64,000 bases of DNA from Aselliscus stoliczkanus (Eukaryota; Chordata; Mammalia; Chiroptera; Hipposideridae): the NCBI GenBank assembly GCA_033961575.1, contig CM066740.1, positions 90,255,117 to 90,319,116 on the forward strand. The letters are read 5' to 3'. Position numbers and translations under genes: made by a program. The notes under the pieces are model-generated. The model did not search any database. It was not told where the DNA came from and saw nothing but the letters and a program-made list of their open reading frames with translations. The first letter of the stretch is position 1, and each line of letters opens with the position of its first letter. This document shows positions 1 to 11,100 of the stretch, piece by piece.

Positions 1-550
1 CTTCATTGCATGTTTCCAGTTTCCAGTGGGACTGGCTGTGCTCTCGCCAAGCCTGGCTTAACCAGAGTCTACTTTATTTCTCCTTTCTCTGCATACCTTA
101 CACATCCTTTCAGCAGCACAATCCTACTCATTCTAACATCACTGTCTCTCCTATCCATTTCTTCCTTTCAATCAGCATTGCAGACACTTCCATGGAACCC
201 AAATTTTCATTTATTCCCAGCCATACTAAACTCATTAGCACACTCTTTTCATCTCAAATTCATTTCCAGTATTCACATCAGAGCTGCACTGCCAAAACAT
301 GCAGCTCGTCACGCCACTGTCGTGCGTGGTTCAACGGCTGGAGAAGCAAGGCCAATTGCCACTGCCCAGTGTCCTGCGGCTAAACGCCATCTCACCCAAA
401 GCACAGCCTCGGTTCTGCTGCCTCACCACCGCCCCATCCTTCTCCTTCTGTACAGCTGTCGCCCTTAAATGTCCATGTGTCACCTTGTATGTGACCTGGT
501 CACCCTTCACGCTTCACTTGGAAATATCCTTCTTTCAAATCTGAGTGCTG
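1..550 (+). mobile_element. Possible L2-like stretch
   Basis: Pyrimidine-rich with a CATGCAGCTCGTCACGCCAC-like match to the L2 pattern. It explains the 152-codon open frame at 10-468, which resembles no protein. Confidence 0.3.
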
Positions 551-2006
551 AAGCCTTAGTGGTTCTTACGGCTCTTCTCGGATCATGCTCCACTATAATA
601 CAAATTAGCGCTGGACCTGAATGCCTGCAATACTAGGATTATAACATCGGCCTGTGGGCAGGCAGCCGTCCTCAGATTACACACAAACACCCAGCAAAAC
701 AAAACAGAAAGCCATCTCCTCAAAACCTTTTAAATGAAACTGCACAGTGGAATGATATAAATAATGACTATAAAACCCTTGCTAAAGGAATACATCCTTA
801 ACTCATCTGATTTCTAAAATACATACTTTCAGTTTCAGAAAACATGGAGCTAGATCGTTTTTCTTACATTGAGAAGAGAAATACTGAAGAGTTCTGAATC
901 ATTGAGGTGGCATTTGGGAACAATTAAGGCAAGCCCATATGATAAGTGTCTTATCCAAACATGTAACTATCACATGTGCAGTCCAGCAAAAATGAAGGTA
1001 CAGTTATTTATGGTTAGAGGTCAAAGTGGCAGAGAATAAAATATTTTATTTATGTGTTATAAAATTTTTCATGCATACACAAAATTAGTAGAGACAACAC
1101 TGAATTATTTGCACATTTCAGCTCTTATAAAAAAGTGTAAGGTTTTATAAATACCATTAAATTATTCAGTTCCATATACAACCAGGAAGCAGTGGCAACG
1201 GATACAGAGAAATGACCCTATGCTCCAATTATCCAAAACACCCAGCACCAAACTCCTTCTTAAAGGAGATTTCCTCACCTGTAAACTCTCTATCGACTCC
1301 CAGCTCTCCAGAAAGAGGGAGAAATTAAATCCTTCAACTTATTTTATCTACAGCTAGTTATAAGGAGGTAGAAGGAAAGTGAGCCACCAAAGCAGGCCAA
1401 GTGCCACGAAGTCAGGGCTTCCTAGCTGATTCCCTGTGTGTGCAGGGAGCACGCATGCTGTGGTGGCAGGGCACCCAGTGATGGAGAGGGCATGACCAAG
1501 CCTCCAACGAGCTCTCCATCTTTAGGTTATTGGAGAGACATAACAATCCAAACAGGGATGTATATTTGCACCACATGCTACCAACAAAAGGCAGGGGGTG
1601 ATGTGCTAACCACTGAGGAAATGACAGTGAAACGCAGACAAGGTGGGTGAGTGCAGGCAGCAGGTGTGGGGATGTCTCCAGCACGGGTGCAGGGAGGGCG
1701 GAGTGACGGTGAGCGGGCCGGGCCTGCGGACGGGAAGACGGCGGGCTCCCGAGCGCTCTCCCGACTCCAACCAGGTGAGCCAAGGCAGGCAGGTCCGCAA
1801 GCCGGGTTTCCAGAGACTTCCGGGGAGATGAGCATGTGACTGAGGCCAATTCAGAGGTCAGTGCTTTTCCATCCTCGCAAAGGGGGGTTCTGCCCTATCG
1901 GTCTGTACATGTTGTCGCTAAACGACGGGCTGAATCTGCCTTAGTGAATGAACATGCAAACACACCCCCGAGCCCCACTTACAAAACGCTTCGAGGGGCG
2001 ACGTAC
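1..2006 (-). other. KMT2C intron after the last visible exon (partial)
   Basis: No coding sequence found for the expected next exon. Bases 1-550 have the pyrimidine-rich look of an old L2 element. 560-1400 is AT-rich and featureless. 1640-1835 is a small GC- and CpG-rich patch that gives chance open frames on both strands. Confidence 0.7.
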
Positions 2007-2132
2007 CCTGATTGTGCATGGGCAGCAGTGGCGGGGCGGGGGGCGGCGGCGGCTGCAGCACTGGAGCGGGCTGCGCGGACGCAGGACTAAGCACAGCCGT
2101 AAATAAGTCTTCCACGTCCTTTCCCCCAAGCT
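2007..2132 (-). CDS. KMT2C: KMT2C exon (about exon 31): [17 protein letters not shown] and proline run
   Basis: Encodes [27 protein letters not shown], a P-rich run ([12 protein letters not shown]) and [19 protein letters not shown] is identical to human. The proline run has changed composition and length. The acceptor is TTTTATCTCGTAG and the donor CAGG/GTACGT. The following exon (human DAFSRMPLMNG) is not in the window. Confidence 0.95.
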
Positions 2133-5100
2133 CTACGAGATAAAATGATAACGGTGAGATTCAAGTCTGCAGGAGTCACGTGGGGACTTCTTCACAAACC
2201 AAAAAATCAGAACACAAGTACCTGGAATTTTATATAACTTCCCAAGAATTGCTCCTAGGATAGAATAAAAGAAATAGAAATATTAACTACAGTATCAATA
2301 TACACCGATACAAAAAAGCATTTGTCATAGAAATTGTCAGAAAAGAAGTTAAATTCTACATAAGCATGCAGAAATCTTTGAAAATCATATTTACTCATGT
2401 CTTTTAGAAAGCCCAGATGTAGGGCAAATATTTTACCATCTGTGACCATTTTGTCTAGTTCGGGGCTGAGGATTCCATCGAGCTGCTCTTCACTTATTGG
2501 TCGTGAACTCTGACTGACATTTGACTGAGGCAGGGAGGGAGGGTCATCAGCGACGGGGCCAATGTCCAGTCCAGCTGGAGGGGCAAGGTCCATAAATTAA
2601 AAGGCGAACTCCAATTCGCACGCAAAATGCAGAACGCTATTTGCCTGCGTTAATACACAACAATGTGACTCAAATAGAGCAATGAAGTTTGCCTGTAATT
2701 CGGAATTCATCAGGACTCTTAGATCTATCTGAGTGGTCAATCAATAAAAACTAGGCAGAATGTATTTGGAAACTAGATGCCACTTAAAATTATGTTTTAA
2801 TAAAAATAAATACATTTCCTGAGGAAAAGAACACTTCCGGTTCTAATGTGCTAATTACCAAAAGGAATTAGCACCATAATATTATGATAGGAATCTAAGA
2901 GACGATTTAATGTACAATATTCAATACATGAACTAATTGCTTTCACTTGGCAGACAGTGTTTTAGATGCACAGTTCAACTCTCAATGCAGGTCCAACGGG
3001 AAGAATAAGTTTCATAGAAATTAATGAAAAGCTCTACAAGTCTTAATGTTTAGTAAACATCCTTGTGAATAATTTCAACTATAGATCATATTTTGAAATA
3101 TTCTGTAGTCACAAAACAAGATATAAACCATGTTTATGACACAGCATGCTTTATCTCATACGACTTGGTATTTAAAGCAAGAACCACATTTAAAAGTGGT
3201 CTATCATCCAATTCCTTTGGCATACTTTACTACTGAATAGTAAAATTTAGTCTGCTCTTATTTGATTTTGTATTAGAAACTATGACATCTGGGTAAAATT
3301 ATAAATTACATATTAAGAATAAAACCATTCATTTAAAGAAAAAACAAAACAAAACACCAAACTACTGAGAAAGTCACCCAAAGCACAGTACAGCTGTACC
3401 ATGCTTTAGCTACACGCACGCGCAAAGTGAATAGCACAGTATGGATTAGTGACAAATTAGCACTATAACAAATACGCATGCACCTACAGGCTGTTTCAGC
3501 TGAAATCACTATAAAAAAGACTACGCTAGTCAGCCGTCATCCACTGCTCAGTTTCTTACCAAACGGAAAAGGTGAGCTCTCAACCTGGAAAGTGCATAAA
3601 TCAAGACCTACAAGACCCAAACCAAATAAAATGGATGATTACCACCGGTGCGGGAAGTGAGGCACAACGCAAACAACAGAGGAGCCAAGACACAGCAAGC
3701 CTTCAAATTGATGCCATTAGAAAGACAACAGAAATTAACTAACTTGCTGTTTCCCCTAAGCAGGAAAGCCAAGGCAGATCAAATTATATGAGGAGTTCTT
3801 CGGTAATGACAAAATGAATATTTTTTTTCCAGTTTCAGAGAAAAGACTAAACTTGTTTCCACACACACACACCTCTCACTCACATCATAAAACAGACAAT
3901 GGGCAAACAGCATTCATATGTACCTGAGCGATCACCTGATTTTGCAAGGTCATCTGAAATGATCCCAAGAATGTCATCATCTGTGTTTAAGACTTCGGAA
4001 ATATCAGCTAAGGGGTCATCAGCAGTACCTAAATATAGTAAGTATATATTTAAAGTCTCAGTATTTTTCTAGACATTAAATTCTAAAACACCTTTACTCA
4101 TTCAACCATTTACTACATATCTCGAGTACAGCAGATACTGAGGTGTTAGAATCATAAAAAAGTAAGTTTATTACTTCTAAAGTAAGGGATTTTTTCATAG
4201 AGAAGGCACTCCAAGGTTTTGAATAACAAAGCATTAAAAATGAAGACTTTTTGTTTTGTGACTAGTTTATATTACTACATTTAAAATAAAGACCTAGAGG
4301 CAATAAAAGTGAAATAGAATGCTATAAGAAACAAAGGGAAAAAATTCATTAATAAAGTGCTCTCTCTAAAAATGACATCTGGAAAACAAAAACACAGAAG
4401 GTAAACTATGAAAGACAAAGCCATTGTTTAGAAATTCCTTGTTAAGTAAAAACCAGGTACCATCCAGTTCGGGCCTGTCTTCTGATGCCTCGTCCACGTA
4501 TTTATTAAAGAATCTTTGAGGAGCCAGCCCATGGCTTTGGCTCTAGTACAGGCGTCACGGCAGCCACGGGACTAGGGCAGTGACCAACACCAACACCAAG
4601 CCCGTGCCCTCACCGCCCCTCTTCTCAGAGGGGGCCAGACGGTAAATCAATGACATCAGTCTAAGTGCTACAAAGATTTTTAGCAAAACGATTAAGAATC
4701 AAGTCTGGGGGTGCTGTCTTCGGTAAAGGGGTCATAAGACCTTTTTTAAAAAAAGTGATGACCATGCATGAATCTAAATGAAATAGGAGATGGGAGGGCT
4801 GGATGGAGCGGGAATTCCCACTCCAGGGACCAGGGGTTACTGCAGTGATAAAGGTTACATGGCAGTTCACAGGTCACGGCCAAGACTGAGCTTTCTTCTA
4901 ACGTATACAGTACTTCAGGACGGCTGAGGGCCAGCAGAGGGTACGGCTGACGCAAGCAGGGAGCGCGCTGACAGCCCTGTGCAGAGCGGACTGGGGCTGG
5001 AGGTGGGCAGGGGCCCGGGGAAGACAGAAAGCCTGGAGACCCGTCGGCAGGCTAGTGCTGGAGTCCGAGTGAGAGGCGGTGACCGCTCGCACTCCAGTGG

Positions 5101-8100
5101 AAGGGACAGCTCAGAAGTGGGTGGCTTTTGGACATATTTTGAAGGCAGAGAAAAATGTGTGGATGCATTACATATGAGTGAGATAATAAAAAGTCAAGGA
5201 GGACCAAGGGTTTCTGGCCTAATGAAGTAGAAAGATATTTAGGCTGGTACTAGTAATTTATTAGTCATTTAGTTAAGAAACATACTGATTTTTAAATTCA
5301 CTTCAACTGCTTTAAAAATAGAAAGGGGGGCACATAAAATTAATACTCCAGATCCTAGACCTAGAATCTCTATGAAACAAATAGTCTTGTCCCACTAAAC
5401 ATATACTTCTCAAATAGAATTCATATATACATAAAAATATTACAATGTTTCAAAGTGACAGCACATGTAAATTTTGTATGCCGAAATATTCATTAAGTTT
5501 TTAGAGAAATATAATGATTTCAGTAATGTATTCTCTAGACATTAGCACACTTTAAAGAAAATAATTCTGGATAATTCTTTCAGGGGTCATGTAGTGTGAG
5601 TATGCTTGTTTTAGAGCAGTGGAATTCTACTATACAAATTACAACCAACATTTTTTAAAAGACTGTGTTTAAAACGTTCTGCCCGGGCCGGCCGAGTGGC
5701 GCGGTGGTTAAGCGCTGGCTTGGGAAGCCAGCGGCCCCGGTTCGGATCCCACATATGAGGGCCAGTGACACTGCCCTTAAAAAAAACACACACAAAAAAA
5801 AGTTCTCCCCTACTTGAAGAAAAATTTCGTAACTTATCAACAAGTCATTAAAAATGATGTAATGGACTATATTGAATGAAATGCAAAAAATAAAAAAAAA
5901 GCCTGTACTTGTAAATTTCCCATTAAAAGGAAAAGAATGATTCAACTGCAAAAAAAAAAAAAAAAATTACATTTAATGTGGGTTTTAAAATGGGTATTAT
6001 TCTAGTCTTCCACATTCTGGCTTTATGATTAAACCATTCTCTCCTTAGCAGTTTTGTGGGGAAAACCACTTCAAATAAAGGAAAAAGGAATAAAAATAAC
6101 ATAGATCAATAGATCAATATCTTTGCTTTCACAAAATGTCTTCTTGGCAATTTCAGTTGTCTTCCTTATACAAACTGAAGGGTAAAGAACTTCTGTTTTA
6201 AGTCTTTAAATGGCTAGTCATGGTTTTGGTAATAAGGTATCCTTAACAGGAAGGTATCCTTTGAAGGACCCACAGGTCTTTCAGGATACATTATATTGGC
6301 TGTGTAAGAGCAGTTAAGTGCTTAAAACAACAGGATTAAAGTAAAAAGATCTGCTACAATTAAACAACAAGCACGGCCTTTTAGTCCAGATCTTCCATTT
6401 CCTCACTGGCCACAGTAAAGCTGGAAGTGCTTACAAGAGGGGCCAAGATTGCTTGTAATTCTCTCAAGAAGTTCTAATAAAAACGAAATCCATCCAAGAC
6501 CATGCTGCTTGGTTGTGGCTACTTGACACATCGAGCCATCTCTCAGTGAAGGTTGCGGTAAGGATAGTTTCCAAACGGAGTTTATAAAACGAACTGAGCA
6601 CCAAATGGCAAAACAGCAGCTTGTCAGAACACTGATTTATATTGGTAGTGAGATAAAAATCTGTAAGTCAGGGAAGATCACAGCTCTGATACACCCAACT
6701 AATTGAACTGCTGGAGCCTTGCCCATGGTTAACATTCCTTTATGGAATATACTGAGTTCCCCTACCTGTCTCTCATTTTAAATAGCCCCCATATTCACTA
6801 CATCGAGGGCGGCGGTTCTCAAACGCAGGACATTTCGCAGGGGACATCTGGCATAGCTGGCGGCTCTGCTGATCACTGTGCCATCCTGAGGACAGGGATG
6901 CCGCTCAGAGCCCTACCAGCACCAGGGACTGACGGGCCCGAGCTGTCAGCAGTGAGAAGCTGATCTAAGCCATTGCATCCTACTGTATTAACAGTCTCTC
7001 AGTCGGTTCCCACCACAGCGCTTTTTGTCCTCTTTTGAATTTCTCTGGTATGTAATTATCAAAAATCTAGCATACTTAAGGAGAAGATTTTTATAATTCA
7101 ACCACTATGGCCAAATCACACTCCCTTACCTTACGCTCAACAAAGTATAAACCTCACATTTCCCCTGCAACTCTTGATTTTGGTAGTAGTTATGCTGACC
7201 TGCCAAATCTTACAGATCTGTCCACTGAAAACCAGTTGCATTTACTGAATACAAGTTACACTTTAATAGGGTCCATTTTAAAACTGCGAAGGGGGCCACA
7301 CTTCCAAGGTTTAATCAGAAGTACGATGAATGTCACGTGATCAAGGTTCCACGTACCATGAGCTCCGGGTTTTGCTGGAGTAGAGGATGCACTAAGCAAT
7401 GGGTCTAAGGAAGGATCCAAGAAGCTGGCGTTCATGTTTGTTTTATATGAAAGCTGGGCTGTGTCTTCTGACAGATTATCTAAGCTTAGCTTGTTTTGTC
7501 TACTGGTGTCTAGAAGATCTTTTCCAAAGAAAGCTTCCTAGATAAAGATAAGAACATACGAAAATGATTGAGTCATAAAATTCTAAAATGTCAGTTTTTG
7601 ACAAGCAGGCAGAAATAACAGAAAAGTTTGGCATTTAACAATACAGAAACTGAATATAGAAATAATATCTTGTCAACTATTTCATATAGATACCCCTTAT
7701 TTTAAAAGTATGACTTCTTTTGTAGTTTTACTAGAAATAAAATTATGCAAACAATACCATATAGCTCTGTCAAATGTATTTCTAGCAACAGCAGTATAAT
7801 AATTCAATAATTTCAGGAGATTAGGCTACAATTGAATTTAAAGACTGATAAACTTACAATACTACAGGCACCTTAATTCGTGTAAGAAAACCTAATGCTT
7901 CATGAATATTATTATTATTGATTGATTTCTTGCAGAGGACAGCGCAGTGGTTTGATCTACAGCTTTAATACTTACATACTTCAGACAGATTTAGTAATCG
8001 CATGTGATTCATAAAACCACATTAAACACTTAACATGGTATAAATCGGAAAGAGTGTGTTCGCACTCATTTTAACCAGACTATCTGCACAAAATCTAATG

Positions 8101-11100
8101 CTATTACAGGATTTTGGCTTTTTATTCATTTGCTTATATTAACATTTCTCCATTTCAATAGACTTTCTCTGCTCCAGATACCAGCGTTCCAAGCTGGGTT
8201 CCTTACAACTGAAGGATCAGTGCAAAGCTGCTCGAAGTTCAATAAAAAGGACAAAAGGAGAAACCCCTTCCCTTGCTTTACTCAGCGACTCTGCTTTAGT
8301 CTCCTCTCTACAAGGTCGAGGGTCTGAAATGGGGTCCTTTTTAAAGCATTATTTTGCATGTTTAACAGCATTTCTTATACCAAAAAGTGAACACAGCCTC
8401 AATGTCTGTCAAAAGGCATGACTGAATATAGATATCCCTACTATAAAATACAGCAATTTTTAAAAAGTATAGAGTCTCTGCTGTCAAAGAAAAGCTCTAA
8501 AATATAGTATTAAAATGAGTTGAGTGGTTAAGTTTAGCTAAACATAAAATACAAATCAAGACTATTATGACTATGCAAAAATAAATTATAAAAACTTCTG
8601 AGAGGCTAACCAGCACACTGACCACAAAGCCAGCTCTGGATGGGGAGTAAGTATGTGAAGTCTGGTAGAGAGGTGATGGTATGCCTGATTTGAAATTTTC
8701 AGATTTTGTAAATGAACAAGTTGTTTCATTAAGAAAAAGAAATTTGAAAATCCACAAAGCTAGGTCGCTGGGTGGCAGGTAGTTTGCTTCGTACACCAGC
8801 AACGCTTTATCCTGAGGAAAAATGCCGACGAGCAGAAAGCATCTTCCAGTTTTAGGGATTATTTATTTAATGACTTCAGTATAAATTTGAGATAACTGAG
8901 ACCACCATTAGCAAGAATTTCTTCTTTAAATGACTCACGATGACTGTATCGGTATTTATAAAAAAACGCAACATTCTTATTATTTTGGGGGCTATTCACT
9001 TCCTGTAGTTAACATAATGCAGTGACCCCATGTGGGTTCTCACTTGATGTCAGTGTCTCCCAGAGCCCGCTGGGTCTTGTGCAGGGCTCCTAAGGTCATG
9101 TGACAGCACGAACTTTTAGCAGACTGTGTAAGTATTTCTATTGGGAAGATTATACAGTCATTTATGGTTTATCTTAACATAGTTGTAACTAATAAGGAAA
9201 AATTGGGAAAAAAATTATTACTGAATTCCTAGTTGGTTTTCATCACTATGTATTCCCCCTAATCAGTGGGGAGAGAAAACTACAACTGCTGTCACCAGAT
9301 GTCCAGGAAACAGTACCAGTCCAAACTTCCTTCACACCCCAACAGGTATCACTGCTCCACACCAGAAGGATTACACCGCCACACCACGGGCAACAGCTCA
9401 GCTTAGGAGATCACGTTTACAGCAGTAACCGGGAAAGCAGATCCACAATTTTTAAAGGCTGTTTTGCTAATATATGAATCAGTTTTTATACTTTCATAAA
9501 TAGCTAAATAAAGCTTCCTAAATATAGATTACACTCTACCGAAGGAATGGGGTGGGGTGGGGGGGTGGGGTGGGTGCAATGTCATCTACTCAGAACTCCC
9601 AGGGAGGACCAGGAGACAATAATAGGATGCAATTAAAGACAATCCAAACAATAAATGGATCTATTTCCTGACCAATAAATTTACTAGTACATATTTTTAA
9701 AAGGTACAATGCTAAGATGAATGGGTATTTGATGGGAATAGGAAACAAAACAGTTATTAAAGGGCCAACCAAGTGGCTCAGTTGGTTAAGAGCTTGTTCA
9801 AGAGTGCGAGCTGAGCTCTGAGCAACAGCAGTTCGATGCCCAGCCCGAGCTGAGCTGCCGCTGAGCTGCCAACAGGTGGCAGGATGGCTCAGCTAAAAAA
9901 AAACAAAAACCAAAAAAAAAACACAAGTTATTAAAGACAGACAATATGGAAAGCGCAGAGTTCAGCACTGTATATACAGAATTCTTATTTAATCTCTCAA
10001 CGTTTCTGTGCAGTAGGTATTCCCACAATTATAGCTGTGAAAATGGGACACAGATGTTAACTGGTAGTAGAGTGGTATTCAAGCCCAGGGCTCTGACATG
10101 AAAGGCTCAGCTCTAAACTGGGCACCACCCTCAAGGTGTTAGGTGTCTCATAAAAATTCACACTCAAATATTACTACAGGGCCGGCTGAGCGGCGCGGTG
10201 GTTAAGCGCTGGCTTGGGAAGCCAGCGGCCCCGATTCGGGTCCCACATATGAGGGCCAGTGACACTGCCCTCAAAAAAAAAAAAATAATAATATATACTG
10301 AAGTGACTACACTTCAAATCTTATTTATTAAACATAGAGGACTTTTCACTGAAATGACTATTTTTCTGTTTGTTTTGTTTGTTTGTTTTTATTTTTGAGG
10401 GCAGTGTCACTGGCCCTCATACGTGGGACCCGAACCGGGGCCGCTGGCGTCCCAGGCCAGCTCTTAACCAATGTGCCACTCGGCTGGCCCACTATTTTAT
10501 TTTTATACTTCTAATTATTAAAAAAGAACACTGAGGAACTTGCATGTTTATTGAAAGGAAATGTATTTTAAAACTATTCAACTAGTAATGGGAAACTGGA
10601 AAATTAAGGTCAAATAAACGCGAGTCAAGCCAGGAGGAGGGATCTCTGTAGGTGGCAGTTCAGTGGGAGGGGCTGAGCAGGTGACAGGCACACACTGAGG
10701 CCTGCACGGACGCCCCGAGTCGGCTCACTGGGCTCACTGGAGGCCCAGGAGGAGCGGCCACCCGCGGGGCACGGCATCTGCTGGGGGTCGAGCCCAGGCC
10801 GGGTCTCAGGCCTGTTTCTAACTCAGGGCTTTTCCAGGCACAGCACATGGCCTTCAACTCTTCTGTAACTTGTTTGTAAGACGAACTACCAAGATGTCTC
10901 CTTTCATGTCATGTTCATCTATCAAACATAATTTCTGCAGACTAACGGATAGTTTTTTAATGTATATTTTAGAAAACAAAAACAATTCTGCCTAAATTTT
11001 TGGTTCACTGGGCCTCTAGGATGCAAGTGGTGACTGGTGACCGAAGCTGTCGCTCTGGCTGCCGACAGCCCATCCTCCTGCAGGGAACACGATCCCCAGG

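Larger units (their letters stand above)
4029..7356 (-). other. KMT2C intron between exons at 4028 and 7357
   Basis: Contains an L2-like fragment in minus orientation (about 4490-5235), one tRNA-derived SINE (5685-5801), A-rich runs near 5950, and a possible degraded DNA-transposon fragment at about 6800-6960. The rest is plain AT-rich intron. Confidence 0.7.

Noticed and set aside
10..468. 152-codon plus-strand open frame
   Set aside because: No homology, no start context of note, and composition of a pyrimidine-rich old repeat.
1640..1835. A small CpG island or exon in the first 2 kb
   Set aside because: Too short and only moderately CpG-rich; open frames on both strands have no homology and the expected next KMT2C exon sequence is absent.
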